Of a stretch of 64,000 nucleotides of DNA, positions 45,961 to 57,489 are shown one piece after another (position 1 is the stretch's first letter; each line of letters starts with the position of its first letter). Both the position numbers and the translations under genes were made by a program. The stretch lies in contig JAUMIR010000003.1 in the NCBI GenBank assembly GCA_030847615.1, forward strand, positions 334,681,756-334,745,755, read 5' to 3'. The notes beneath the pieces were generated by a model. That model worked only from the letters and a program-made list of their open reading frames with translations, ran no database searches and was not told the DNA's origin. The DNA is from Gambelia wislizenii. Taxonomy: Eukaryota; Chordata; Lepidosauria; Squamata; Crotaphytidae.

Positions 45961-46801
45961 AAAGGCAAGCGATGTCCTCTACTGCTGAGCTATAGCCCTT
46001 CTTCTCTCTCCTCTAGCCTGTCATTGGTCAGAGATTTAATACCATTCAATGACTTTTGGAGTAGGAGGGGGGAAAGACATATATTGAATAATCTTAAGGA
46101 TATTGTTGCTAGAAGAGAGAGGACAAGCCTTCTAAAGAGACCCCTGTGAGTCCAAAAACCATAAAAATGTTTTATGTAGAATACAGTGCTAATAAGCAAA
46201 GCTGTGATTTCTATAAAGGCTAAATCAGAGGAGTCAGGAGAAAGCTAGGATAGTAATGAATTAGACATTGGTCCAAAGAGCCTTCCATAATCCCTGCACC
46301 CAGAATGTGACATTGCTGAAAGATGTGTCTCAATTGCTGTTTCATTTTCCTTCTTTTCAGACAGTTGTTGCTTGCTTTTCATGCAGTGTGACAAATATGT
46401 CAGTTTATTTGCCCTTCTCCTGATGAATCCAGCTCCACAGAGTAATATAAAGATCACTTCATTTTCCAAAGGGAGATTCTGTTTATTTAGCTAACAGTGA
46501 GAAGCTTCCTTTAACCCTCCTAAGATACACAGGCATCCATCTGGGCCCTCAACAGTGGATCAAGTTTTTAGATTGTCTCCCTCTGTCTCTTGCCTGCTCT
46601 CTCTTTCTCTCTGTTTCTTATTAATTTAAATTATTATCTTGGAACAGTTTGACTTGCCAATCAAAGATTCCCAAAAAAGAAGGAACAATAATTAAAATCT
46701 TAAATAATACCAGAATATAATGAAAATCAAAATGCAGTAACAATAAATGCAACTGAGCAAAAGTCAGAAAGAAATTACACAGGCTTGAGTTGTGTTTCCT
46801 A
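45961..46801. other. Unassigned sequence
   Basis: No recognised family or gene; a (CT)-rich tract near 46575-46620. Confidence 0.4.
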
Positions 46802-47260
46802 GGGCCCATTTACACAACAAAATAAGTCCATGAAGAATTCACTAAGATTCCTAAATAGTTCACACACATTGCACCACAATATCACCTCATTCAGAAGGGG
46901 GGAGCTCAAAAACTCAAAAATAGCGTAATAAGGGCTTTGGCTACTTTTCCTGACTTTTTTGAAAAGTAGCGTGACTTAGCACACTATTGATTGTGTGAAC
47001 TACCATTTTGCAAAAGTCTGTGTGAAACACCAGCAATCTTCCCGAAACAACAGCAGAGCTGAGCCGTGATTGGTTGGACTGACCACAGAGGGGGTGGACT
47101 TGTAAGAGATGGAGGAGCCTCGAATGAAAAGATCCAGCCACTGTTGTTTCCAGCCACGGAAAAGATCCAGCCAGTTCTATCCCATCCCAATTGCCCAGCT
47201 GTCTGCCTCCTGACTTGCTTGGCTACTGGGGCTGAGGAATCCCCAGTTAGCCTGTTCCCA

Positions 47261-47295
<35 letters not shown>

Positions 47296-47555
47296 TGATC
47301 TGCTCCTCCAGCCGTTCGCTCCCTTGCACTCCTGTGATCACATTTGTGTGTGTGTATGAGAGAGAGGGGGGGAGGGAGGGAGAGAGGGAGAGTGGGTGAG
47401 GGGAAGGGGGGCTTGACGGGGAATAGCTCCTCAGAGCTGAAAGGTTGCCTCCTTCCTCCCACCCTTCTCGCTTTGGGAAGAAGAGGGAGCACTCCCTGCT
47501 AAGGGATGAAAACTAGCAGGCATTCCTCTGGTAATCAGAGGGAAAGGTGCCAGCA

Positions 47556-47588
<33 letters not shown>

Positions 47589-47791
47589 TCCCTCCCTCCC
47601 ATCTTCCTGGCATCTTCCCCCAGATGTGCTTGGGAGGCCACACACCCCCACCTTTGTCTGTGTGAACTATAAAGCAGAAAACTAAGCAGATCAACCAATT
47701 TCTCACTAAATCATGTAAACTATGCAGCACTGGTGTGAAAATGCGCTAAAGCACAAACTATCACAATAAAAACTGCTATGTAATTGGGCCC
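46802..47791 (+). mobile_element. Family C DNA element C2, GGGCCC ends, 3-bp TSD
   Basis: 990 bp with GGGCCCATTTACAC at the left and GTAATTGGGCCC at the right, flanked by cta (46799-46801 and 47792-47794). The interior holds (GA)n at 47264-47292 and (CT)n at 47558-47583 in inverted arrangement, plus GATTGGTTGG. The left 180 bp resemble C1 and one end of B4. No transposase. GGG-starting ends and a 3-bp duplication suggest PIF/Harbinger, unproven. Confidence 0.82.
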
Positions 47792-47794
47792 CTA

Positions 47795-49313
47795 GTATTT
47801 GACCATGATGCTAATGTGGAAGAAGATCTGAGGTCTGCTTATGTAGATTGCACATTGTATAGCTTATTTCACACACACACACAGCCATAGAGTCAGTAAG
47901 TTTGTTCAGCAATTAGCAATTTGTGCACATCATTCTACTTAGACATCATGATATGCCATACAATTTGGCTTATTTGGACATTTAACCTTTCCTTAATTAT
48001 TAATAATAAATAATCCTAAATCTATTTAGCTACTTTTTCAGAACTCCATATGTCTCATGGAATCTTTAAAAGTACCTTTGAGCAGATCTGTGAAAGGGTG
48101 CTTCTCACACACACACACACACACCAGCCTCACCACACACAACTAGGATCAGTTTATGCAAATTTTAAAAAAATAATTCATGGTAAACAGTTTCCATCTC
48201 ATTCAATGATTCAGAGAGCTCCACTTTGAGAGACACAAGGCAAGGGCAAGTCTCAGTAGAGGGTAATGATTGATTGAGATGTGAAGAATGAAGCAAAAAG
48301 GGTAGAGTGAGGATGACAGAAAAATGTATTAACAATGTGATGAAAAGAAGAGCAGCAAGAATTAGCCTTGAGCATTGGAATAGGGACCCAAAACCCAACC
48401 AGCATCCTGGATTTCTGCCGCAATGATGATTAGTGTGGATTTTAAACTTGGAATGTTGCTTTTAAAAACAATAATGACATGTGGAAGGCATCCACAACTG
48501 AGCAGTGGTAGTTAGGAGACCTGATATTCATGGCTTCTAGCCACTGTGGATTTAATTCCAGAATGTGTGTGCCAATTGCTGGAGAAGATGAGTTGGGGGA
48601 GTCTTATTGCATTCATGTCCTGGTTGTAAGCTTCCCATAGGCATCCGGGCAGGCACTATGTCAACAGAATGTGGAACTAGATAGGCTTTTGATTCACTGT
48701 GGTTCCTCTTAAGTTCTTATGAGAAGTTTCCTTGCCAAGTGAAGCACATTTGAGAGATATGGTGACTGGCTACCAACACCACTTGCAAAGTGTTGCTTCC
48801 CATATCCCCTTGCAGTCAACTGCTGACCCTTTCTTATTTTTCATAGCACAAGTACTCCCTCTACTGTCTCCTGCTATACTCCTGCATGAAAGCCTTTTTC
48901 TTCCTGCACCCATTAGCTAAAGTCTTCCCATATCCCCCCCACCCTTCACCCTCTTTTACTAGAAGGATTACTGTGGTCAGGTCATGGGGCTACCAGTTAT
49001 CTTTCACTGGTTTTTAACATAAGCCACACATGCACATGTTGAATGAAGTCTTCCATGTCATTTCCCCCCTGGGTGCCAGGGAATGTTTTATCTCCAAAAA
49101 GTCTAATCTTAGAAGAAGAGGAACAGAAACCATTTAAACAATTTTAGAAATTGACAACCCTACCTGTTCTGCCCACATTCCCATTCTTCAAGAAACTCAA
49201 CAGCAGTAGTGTTGATAATAAGACAACTCCTTTGATATCCCTTCCTGCTGTTAGTTAATTAGTGCCTGGTCTCCCTCTGTTAGAACAGGCCAAAACAGGT
49301 AGTGCACACACTC
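47795..49313. other. Unassigned sequence with (AC)n
   Basis: Microsatellite (AC)n at 47871-47882 and 48103-48123. No gene or repeat family recognised. Confidence 0.4.
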
Positions 49314-49316
49314 TCT

Positions 49317-49906
49317 GGAGATGATCAGACCTGGCAAATATGGTGTGATGATGATGACACAATACGACAAAAGGGCTTCCTTATCGCATGATGTTGTCCC
49401 CTCGCATTCTCCAAACATTCCGCTCCTGTGAAAAGGCATTCTTTTTTATTAACCTGTCAAGTCGTCACTAGATCACCAATGGCATTTTTTTCATGGTATT
49501 ACCAGCATCTGAAACCACGTCCTATTATGCTGTCATGAATACAGCATCAATGGGAGGTCCCCTCCACAAAGCTTCCAGATGAGAACGTGAAAAATAGGTA
49601 CAAGATGCTCCTTTTATGAACCTCCCCATCTTGCTGGTAAATTTTTAAGTGCATTTCAGTGCTTGTGTGCTCATCTTCTTTGTTAATTTTGATGCTGTTA
49701 GACTTTTAAGCGTGCTCGTGCCTTCTTGCGAGAACTGCTGAGATCACACCCCCTGGCAAATGCAGAAGTAAACAGCAGTGGCGACTCTGCTCCAATAATG
49801 CTGGGGCTGCTCTTTCTTAGCCCGAGAAAGGGTTATTATGCCAGGAGACTTATGCTTTAAATATAGTGAGACACAAACAGTTTTACACGCTTGTCTGATA
49901 ATCTCC
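49317..49906 (+). mobile_element. Family A DNA transposon copy A8
   Basis: 590 bp, ends GGAGATGATCAGACC and GTCTGATAATCTCC, tct duplication (49314-49316 and 49907-49909). Internally it is closest to A5 (GCTGGTAAATTTTTAAGTG and TCAGTGCTTGTGTGCTC), defining a subfamily without the GGTAAGT motif. Confidence 0.9.
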
Positions 49907-49947
49907 TCTATGAGGATAGTCCCATGTTTGGTCCATTAAGTCTCCAG

Positions 49948-50075
49948 TTTAAAGGATCAGGCAGAAAATATGAAAGGCATTTTGCCTGAGACCCCTGAAA
50001 ACCATTGCTGGATAAAATAGCATATTGGGATAGACCAACAAATACTCTAACCAGAAATAAGACGCTTTCCTGTTC
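49948..50075 (+). mobile_element. SINE fragment (H3)
   Basis: TTTAAAGGATCAGGCAG, TTGCCTGAGACCCCTG, ACCATTGCTGGATAAAATAG and TATTGGGATAGACC match the body of the 5S/tRNA-headed SINE group seen at 11456 and 27590. The terminal tail is degraded. Confidence 0.5.
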
Positions 50076-50219
50076 CATATGTTTACGTTCATACAAAATT
50101 TACCTGTTTGTGACCACAACTCCTAGGATTCCCCAGCAAGCATGGCTATGCTATCTGAGGAATTCTGGGAGTTGTTGTCCAAAAGGTTTTTTCCCCCTCC
50201 CCTCACAGACTCTATTTTT

Positions 50220-50499
50220 ATTTTATTTTTTATTTTGTTTAGTTATTTATACCCCGCTCTTCAGCCACAAGGCTATCAGAGCAGCTTACAAATTGTTTTA
50301 AGCAATAGCTATTTACACATCTATACTGCATTAAACAGTTTCCAATGTGTGTTAGCTAATTGCCCCCACAAGCTGGGTACTCAATTTACCGACCTATAAA
50401 GGGATGGAAGGCTGAGTGAACCTTGGAGCCCTCTAGAATCAAACTTGCAACATGGTGGCTTGCAGTACTGGCATTTAACCACTGCGCCACCAGGGCTCT
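50220..50499 (-). mobile_element. tRNA-headed SINE with L2-like 3' end (I3)
   Basis: The best-preserved copy of this SINE: minus strand AGAGCCCTGGTGGCGCAGTG, CAAGTTTGATTCTAGAGG, then TTTGTAAGCTGCTCTGATAG and a GGGGTATAAATAACTAAAC end. Length is about 280 bp. Confidence 0.85.
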
Positions 50500-50583
50500 A
50501 GGAACTGATGCTTGCAGGAGACAAGGATAAAGAGATCAACACTATAAATGAATTGGTGCATGTTAAAATAGTGTATTTTAGTA

Positions 50584-51202
50584 CAGTAGCATCCCCTGTA
50601 TCTGCTGATTAGCCAACCGCTGATTCAATTATCTGTGGTTGGCGATGGTGGGGGTGAAGGGGGAAGGGAGGGGGAGGAAGGATATAATCTCCCCTTCCCT
50701 TCCCCTGGGAGGGCTCTGGTCATGGTGTTGATGATGGTGAGGGGGAAGGGAGGGGGGCAGATGGATCTTGCCTCCCCCCTCCTTTCTCCCAGGAGGGCTC
50801 CAGTCATGGTGGGGGTGATGGCAGGGGCATAGGGGGAAGGAAGGGGGTAGGAAGGATCTCACCCCCTCCCTTCCCCCGGGAGGGTTCCAGTGGTGGTGGA
50901 GGTGGCAGGGGGTGGCTCCTCTCCCTTATCCATTGCCTGCAGCAGCAGTGGTAAGGCATAGCTCAGCCTAGGCAAAAGCCCTCCACCTCTCCTGCTTCCT
51001 ATGCTGTGCCAACCCCCCACCCAGCAGCACCAGCAGCAAGGGAAGGGAGACAAGGAGTGGAGTTCGCCTCCCTTCTCCCTTCCCCAGAAGGGGTCCTGCG
51101 GCATCGAGGTGGTGGTGGATGGCATTCACTATTATCCATGGATTTCAGTATCCATGGGAGGGGGTGCTGAACAAATCCCCTGTGGATGCGGGGGTGCTAC
51201 TG
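50584..51202 (+). mobile_element. Mariner-type element with internal minisatellite (E5)
   Basis: CAGTAGCATCCCC and GGGGGTGCTACTG are terminal inverted repeats, flanked by TA (50582-50583 and 51203-51204). Inner text CCATGGATTTCAGTATCC is Tigger-like. About 600 bp between the ends is filled mostly by a G/C-run minisatellite and a GC-rich spacer; no transposase. Confidence 0.83.
50641..50895 (+). repeat. 81-86 bp G-rich minisatellite, about 3 units
   Basis: Unit boundaries can be placed at the recurring CATGGTG (50721, 50802, then about 50887). Each unit has a G-run half (GGGGGAAGGGAGGGGG type) and a C-run half (CCCCTCCCTTCCCC type), so each can fold on itself and could form G-quadruplexes. 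Confidence 0.75.
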
Positions 51203-51205
51203 TAT

Positions 51206-51739
51206 GTATTGTTGGAAGCAAAGAGGCATCAGCACTTGTATGAAGAGGGAACTCTAGAGAGCTGGCCTGCCCTTTTGTTTCATGTTTCTGTTTCCTTCTT
51301 TGATCTATGTACTCAAGCCTTTTGCTTGTTTGCTTGCTTCCTGCCTGCAGAGGTCATTTTCCCCCTTCATCCAAAAGTTTGTCCTTTGCCTCCCTTTGTC
51401 TGGGAAGGGAGCGTCCATGAGGATCCTGCCTCAGGATGGATGCTAGCCAGCTAGCCAAACATCCACAGGAGAGCGAGCCTTAGGGGCTCTTCTACTGAAA
51501 TTTAGGTAATCTTCTTTTGTTGATCTCCTTTCCTCTCTAAAGATGGAGTTCCTTTTTTTTTTAACCTTACAAAAGCATCCTGAGTATTTTCTCCTATTTT
51601 GTACCACAAGCTCATATTGCACTGGCTACCCTCTTGATATACCAAATATTCCTAAATGTATAACATTAATATACATATACGTATACTAAGTAACAGTACA
51701 GTAAGAGTATATGTATATTTTAAAAGAGCAGCTTCAGGA
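51206..51739. other. Unassigned sequence
   Basis: No recognised features; T-rich in part. Confidence 0.35.
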
Positions 51740-51965
51740 GATATTTTTCAAGCCTGGGTTGAAGCAGAAAGTTATGTGTCACATCTCCCAGAATGTTCAC
51801 AATATATAAACTCCACACATACTCCTACCCAACCATTCTCTGAAGATACCAGCCACAGATGCAGGCAAAACATTAGAAAGAAACTATTCCAGAACACGGC
51901 CTCACAGCCCGGAAAAAAACCAAGGAAAATCTATGGATGCTGGCCGTGAAAGCCTTTGACTTCAC
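51740..51965 (+). repeat. Interspersed repeat fragment, unassigned retroelement
   Basis: The frame ending SEDTSHRCRQNIRKKLFQNT with a GRE-like run-on, and DNA such as GATACCAGCCACAGATGCAG, AACACGGCCTCACAGCCC and GGCCGTGAAAGCCTTTGAC, looks like a common reptile retroelement 3' segment. I cannot name its clade. Confidence 0.35.
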
Positions 51966-52151
51966 ATAAAATACTATGACCTAACTGAATTTGGTGTCAA
52001 AACACATCACAGCATATCCATGATTTCCTGGTCTATTCCTTTCCTTCTGACAAGGACATATGAAATGGCACTAATGGAAATAGCTACCTGCTAAATAGAT
52101 CCTCTAAGGTGTGTGTGGGGGGGTGTCAATGTATTTACTATATAGAGCAAG

Positions 52152-53890
52152 CATTATTATTATTATTATTATTATTTATACCCCACCCCACTGTTAAAAC
52201 AATCGGGGCAGCTTACAATAATTAAAATACAATACAGATAAAAATCCCAAAACACCACCCACCCCCACCCTCCCCCATAAAAAGATATTAAACAAATATA
52301 AATTAAAAGCAATTATCTAAAATCACATTTAAAAACAATAAATACAATAAATAGCCAGCAGACTAAAAGAGGCCAGGAGCCCCTGAGGCCGGGATCTAAT
52401 TAGGAAAGGCCTGTCAAAAGAGATCCGTCTTTAGTGCTTTTTTAAAGCTACTCAAGCTTGTCAACTGACGGATCTCATTTGGCAGGTCATTCCATAATTT
52501 GGGGGCAATTACCAAAAAGGCCCTCTGGGAGGTTGCAGACAGCCTAGATTTTTGTGGCTGAAGCAAATTCCTCCCAGAAGACCGGAGTGCATGGGGAGGA
52601 TTGTATGGGAGGTGGCGGTTCCGGAGATAAATTGGACCCAAGCCATTTAGGGCTTTAAAGGTAACAACCAACACCTTATACTGGGCCCAGAAACTAATAG
52701 GCAGCCAGTGGAGAGATTTTAATACTGGAGTTATATGGTCTCTCCGAGATGTTCCCAAGAGCACTCTGGCTGCCATATTTTGTACCAACTGAAGTTTCCA
52801 GACCAAGCATGAGGGTAGCCCCATGTAAAGCGCATTGCAGAAATCTAGATGAGAGGTTGCCAGTGCGTGCACCACAGTCTCGAGGTCTCTTACTTCCAGG
52901 AAAGGGCACAGCTGGCGTATCAGCCAAAGCTGATAACAAGCACTCCTGACCGTCGCATTCACCTGACAAGTCATCTGTAGCGATGAATCAAGGAGCACCC
53001 TCAGACTGCGAACGCAGTCCTTAATGGAGAGCGTGACCCCGTCCAGGACTGGAGATTGCAACCCAACTCCTGGTTTTTGGGCCGCTACCATGAGCACCCC
53101 CGTTTTGCATGGATTTAATCTCAATCTGTTTTTCCTCATCCAGCCCATTACTGCTTTAAGATGATCATTAAGAGGAGAGATGCTATCAGAATTTGAGACT
53201 GACGATTGGGACAAGGAGAAATAGATCTGGGTGTCATCTGCGTACTGATAACACCCAGCCCCATAACTCTGAATAATCTCACCCTTCATATAGATGTTAA
53301 ACAGCATCGGGAACAGGATGGTGCCCTGTGGAACACCACAAGTATGCTCCTTTCTGCTGAAGCAGCTGTACCAGAGGAATACCCTCTGGGACCTGCCCGA
53401 GAGGAAGGACCGGAACAACTGGAGTGCAGTGCCTCCAATTCCTAACCCTCTCAGGTGATCCAAGAGGATGCTATGATCTATCGTATCGAAAGCCGCTGAG
53501 ATGTCTAAAAGCACCAACAGGGTCACACTACCCCTGTCAATGCTTAGACGCAGGTCGTCAGTCAAGGCAACCATGGCAGTCTCAATTCCAAATCCCGACC
53601 TAAAGCCAGTTTGAAATGGGTTTAGATAATCGATTTCATCCAAGACCACTTGGAGTTGAAGCGCAACCACCCTCTAAATCACCTTGCTCAAGAATGGTAG
53701 CATAGAAACCGGCCTGTAGTTGTTCATGTCCAGGGGGACAAGGGAAGATTTTTTCAGGAGCAGCCTAATGGCCACTTCCTTTAAGCAAGATGCAACACAC
53801 CCTTCTCTGAGGGATGCATTGATGATGTCCTTAAGGAACACCATCAAAGCACACACCCCTGGATGGCCAGCCATGAAGGGCAAGGATTTA
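52152..53890 (-). pseudogene. L2 LINE, RT plus 3' UTR (L2-1)
   Basis: Minus-strand frames 53883-53674 and 53670-52414 are collinear and separated by one TAG (53676-53674) at a position expected to be Glu. RT motifs: LDISAAFDTIDHSILLDHL (A), CGVPQGTILFPMLFNIYM (B) and YQYADDTQIYFSLS (C, intact catalytic YADD). The L2 C-terminus follows with LDFCNALYMGLPSCL and LKSLHWLPISFWAQY. A TGA replaces Arg four codons before the usual end (compare FRQAFPE in L2-2). The 3' UTR ends TTGTAAGC(T)GCCCCGATTG and (ATT)n. The 5' part with the endonuclease is missing. Confidence 0.9.
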
Positions 53891-53895
53891 ACATA

Positions 53896-54712
53896 TAGAG
53901 CCAGCGCGGTGTAGTGGTTTCAGCATTGGACTACAACTCTGGAGACCAGGGGCTCAGTAAGATGGGAGAATTAATTGCAGAAAATAGCACATTACCTCAC
54001 TATCACAGCAATGTTCATTTGTCTCCATGATTCATTGGCAAGATTGCTGGCATGGAAAGCTATCCAAGTTTGCAGTTCACACAGAGCAAGCCTGCAAGAA
54101 AAGATAGTAGCCGCGAGTGAATTACCTGCCTTATTATCTCCCAAAAAGCTTCCTTCATCCCCCACTTTTTTGCCGTTAAATGAGAGATGCAGAAGAGCGA
54201 TCTTCTGCTAAATAATTTTTTTTTGCTCTGCCACACGAAAATAGCATTCAATCATATCCCCAAAAAACAACAATGGCAGCTCTGGGCGCTTCATCACCAG
54301 CAAGCCCACCCCCACACACATCCAACCAATCAGGTTTTGACTTCCTGTATGGGCCCCAATTCGAATTGGTTGTTCAGACGGGCTGCTATGTGCATTTTTG
54401 TGTATTTTTTTTAAAAAGGATGGCAGAAATAGCAAAATCTGTAATCATTAACTACTTGGAGTTTTCAGCCCCCTTCCTTCTCAATATGGTGAATCCCAGC
54501 AGGAGCTCATCTGGACAAAAGGTATTCTGTATGCATTCTTTGAGGATCTTTTTAATCATCTAAATGAACGGGCACACTCTCTCAGCCTCAGAGGAAGGCA
54601 ATGGCAAACACCTTCTGAACAAATCTTGCCAAGAAAACCCTGTAATGGCCTTAGGTCACCATAACTTGAAAATGACTTGAAGGCACACAACAACAACAAC
54701 AACAACAACAAC
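53896..54712 (+). mobile_element. tRNA-derived SINE (F4) interrupted by B3
   Basis: The head AGCCAGCGCGGTGTAGTGG and ACTCTGGAGACCAGGG lies at 53896-53957. The 3' half ACACTCTCTCAGCCTCAGAG, AAATCTTGCCAAGAAAACC and GACTTGAAGGCACACAACAA with (CAA)n lies at 54566-54712. The centre of the SINE around the B box is missing, so insertion of B3 came with a deletion. (ATT)n follows at 54716-54760. Confidence 0.8.
53960..54565 (+). mobile_element. Family B non-autonomous DNA element copy B3
   Basis: It shares CATTTGTCTCCATGATT, GCAAGATTGCTGGCATG, GAGTGAATTACC, AACCAATCAGG and a right end ATCATCTAAATGAACGGG with B1, B2 and B4. Nested in SINE F4. Boundaries are approximate. Confidence 0.55.
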
Positions 54713-54826
54713 AACTTATTATTATTATTATTATTATCATTATTATTATCATTATTAAGGCCTGATGTCCCACCAGAGTCAGCTTTCCAAGCTGACACTC
54801 AAAGAGCTAATTTAGACTCCATAGAG

Positions 54827-55021
54827 CAGGGTTTCTCATCCAGGGTTCCCTGGAACCCTAGGGTTCCATAAGAGGTTCCTAGGGGTTCTGCAAGATGTTG
54901 AGATTAAAAAAAAATAAACATTTTTTTGAGCTGCAGATATAATAATTCTGAGGCAGGGGTTCCCTGAGACCTGAACATTGTTTCAAGGGTTCCACCAGGA
55001 TAAAAAAGCTGAGAAAGGCTG
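54827..55021 (+). mobile_element. hAT-type MITE, 195 bp (J2)
   Basis: CAGGGTTTCTCATCC and GCTGAGAAAGGCTG ends match J1. The flanking octamers CCATAGAG (54819-54826) and CCCTAGAG (55022-55029) differ at one base, supporting an 8-bp duplication. Confidence 0.88.
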
Positions 55022-55029
55022 CCCTAGAG

Positions 55030-56107
55030 GGATTTTGAAGTTTCCTCCTTTGCAGTGATGGGGGGAAGGGAATTTTACCATGTGCGATTGGGGGTGAAGG
55101 CTCTGATACTTGTGAAGCATAGATCTTGGTTGCATGGGAAAAGATACAGAGGTCTTTTGATTCAGATCTAAACCATCATTTATAAACTGATCAGGATACA
55201 AAGATCAATCCAATCCAGCATCCATGGGTTTTTCAACCAGTTTACATATGCATATGACCGTTTCTTGTCAATGCATCTGGCATGACTTGCCATAAGTTTG
55301 CCAGTTGCAAAGCTAGATAGCAGTCTCTTCTGTACCTTTAAATAGGGGCTGTAGCTATGGTGGGATGAGGGATGAAGGTATTGTCTCCAAATAAGAATTT
55401 TGCCTTCCCAATTAAATTTTCCTTCAGTCCCCACATTTCTAGCATTGAAGAGAGTGAGATATTGGAAATCCTTTACACCTTGAACTTGTATATTTCTTGT
55501 GTTTGCATTCCGTTGGGAGCTTTGCCTGCTTCTTTTCTTTGAATGCCTAAACTGGATTTCTAAATGTTCAATTGAAGAAGCAGCTATTCAGGCTGAGGAG
55601 ACAGAAGTGGGCATGAGAGAAATAAATGCCAATGGTGGGGCTCTCAGAACCAGTGGCCCTTTATACCCTTAGTCACAGGCAGGCCTAGGATGCAGCAGAT
55701 TTGGATAGTGAGGTTTATACAAGTCCCTGTCATCATAAAGATGGTATGTGTCCAACTTGGAAGAGGTCACACCCAACAGTGATCATAATAATGCCTCACT
55801 GGTGCATTACAAAAGGTGGAGGTGGGGGAGGATGATGATGATGTGTTGGTTGTTGCAGAAGAGGATGATAGCAAGATGGCTCATGTGGTATTTGAGGTGA
55901 ATCCTGATCAACCAGTGGTCTGGATCTATGAGAAGCAGTAGAGTGGCAGCTCAGGGCAGTAGAATGACTGTAGTGGAAGTGTGAATGGAAGAGTGATTGA
56001 GGACCTCAACATCAGAAAACAACCTTAGACACTGGACTTCTATTTGATTCCAGGAGAAGCAACTCCTCCAGATATTGCAGAATGTGCTGAGGTGAACGTT
56101 CATATAG

Positions 56108-56139
<32 letters not shown>

Positions 56140-57150
56140 TTTTATTTAATTTTTGGGCTAGTTAACATTATTTAACATTAGTTAAATAATAATAATTAGT
56201 TAACATTATTTTTACATAAGCTAATACAAAACCGTTAGTACTTACCTATAACTATCAAGTTAATTATCCCAATAATCCATATTCTGATATCCCTTCTACT
56301 ATAACCCTTCCATCACTCCCACTCCCACTTCCATCCCCCAAGGAACAAGTTATTATTTATTCAAAATCTCTTTCTGTTGATGTGCAGAATCATATTAATT
56401 GTATCTTTTTATAATTTTGTACCCCTCCTCTGATTGGCTGAGGTGAACTGTAAGCAGAAGGGGCCAAATGCACATTGGGAACTCTGTCAGCAATGGGAGA
56501 ACTGGAACTGATGAATGTCAGATTAATGGTACCCTGTGCCATGAGTGACTACGGGGTTTTATGGTGAGAGGAAGGATTGTCAGTAGGCTTTGACTTCTTT
56601 TGATGACATGAAAAATCATCACTCATTCTCTTACATTTTCTAGATGTATTCAGGCTCTCTGATGGGGCCTGCTCAGGTTCATGTGCCATGGCAGAATGTT
56701 TCAATGCCATAGATTTCATGTTTTAGTCCATATTTAGAGTATATTTGGTCTATCCAGAATGTTTCTCCAGGAAAATATAAACTATGCTCATTAAGAGTTG
56801 CATTCATCAAAGGAAGAAGTCTACGCAATCTGAAATAGCAATCAACAAAAGAATTTGGGAGACAAAGGTAAAGTGGTGAGTTATTTTGGCCGACTCAGGA
56901 GCAAGTGTGACTTCATAAAGCACAAACAAACCAAAATTGCTGCAATTATGCTTCTGCTAAATAATAAATTGCCATAGCAACTCAGTCTTCAAAAAAGAAA
57001 TGTATGTATTATTATTTTTAACTCAGGAGACATCTAGATTCAAGTAATCAATTCCTCTCAAATGGTCTTCTTTTCTTAAAATTAACATGGTAAGGTTTCA
57101 GAATGATGAGATAATATTTTGTGCTTGAGAGTTTCATTTCTGCCTATACA
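55030..57150. other. Unassigned sequence
   Basis: (AC)n at 56106-56135. A 50-codon non-ATG frame ends at 55941 with VLVVAEEDDSKMAHVVFEV and VVWIYEKQ, preceded by a GAT-repeat acidic run; it is too short to assign. No other signal. Confidence 0.4.
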
Positions 57151-57316
57151 GTTGTTGTTGTGTGTGACTTCAAGTCGCTTCTGACTTATTGCAACCCAGG
57201 GCAATCCTATCATGGGTTTTCCAAGAGTGTGTGACTTGCCCAAGGTCATTCAATGGGTTTTCATGGCCAAACAGGGATTGAAACTTGGTCTCCAGAGTCA
57301 TAGTCAAACACTCCAC
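57151..57316 (-). mobile_element. tRNA-derived SINE with ACA-type tail (F5)
   Basis: GTTGTTGTGTGTGACTTCAA, GACTTGCCCAAGGTCATTC and AGGGATTGAAACTTGGTCTC correspond to F1. The outer tRNA head is lost on the right. Confidence 0.75.
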
Positions 57317-57489
57317 ATTTAATACCTTGAAGATATGCATTCTAAGCTTTATGTAGACACACACACAGAGAAAACCCTGGCAGATAGTAGCAAATCTAGG
57401 TGGTTTGATTTATTCCTGGTCCAAACACCAGAATCCACCTAAAATGCATCAACCATATAAGCTGTGAGCCTATGATATATTTTAGCAGG

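Noticed and set aside
47431..47730. 99-aa frame with RERERERE run
   Set aside because: Encoded by the (CT)n microsatellite within C2.
50641..50895. CRISPR-like spaced repeats
   Set aside because: Units are contiguous 81-86-bp tandem repeats without unique spacers, in a vertebrate-type repeat context; this is a minisatellite.
52749..53445. Plus-strand frames across L2-1
   Set aside because: Antisense shadows of the L2 reverse transcriptase.
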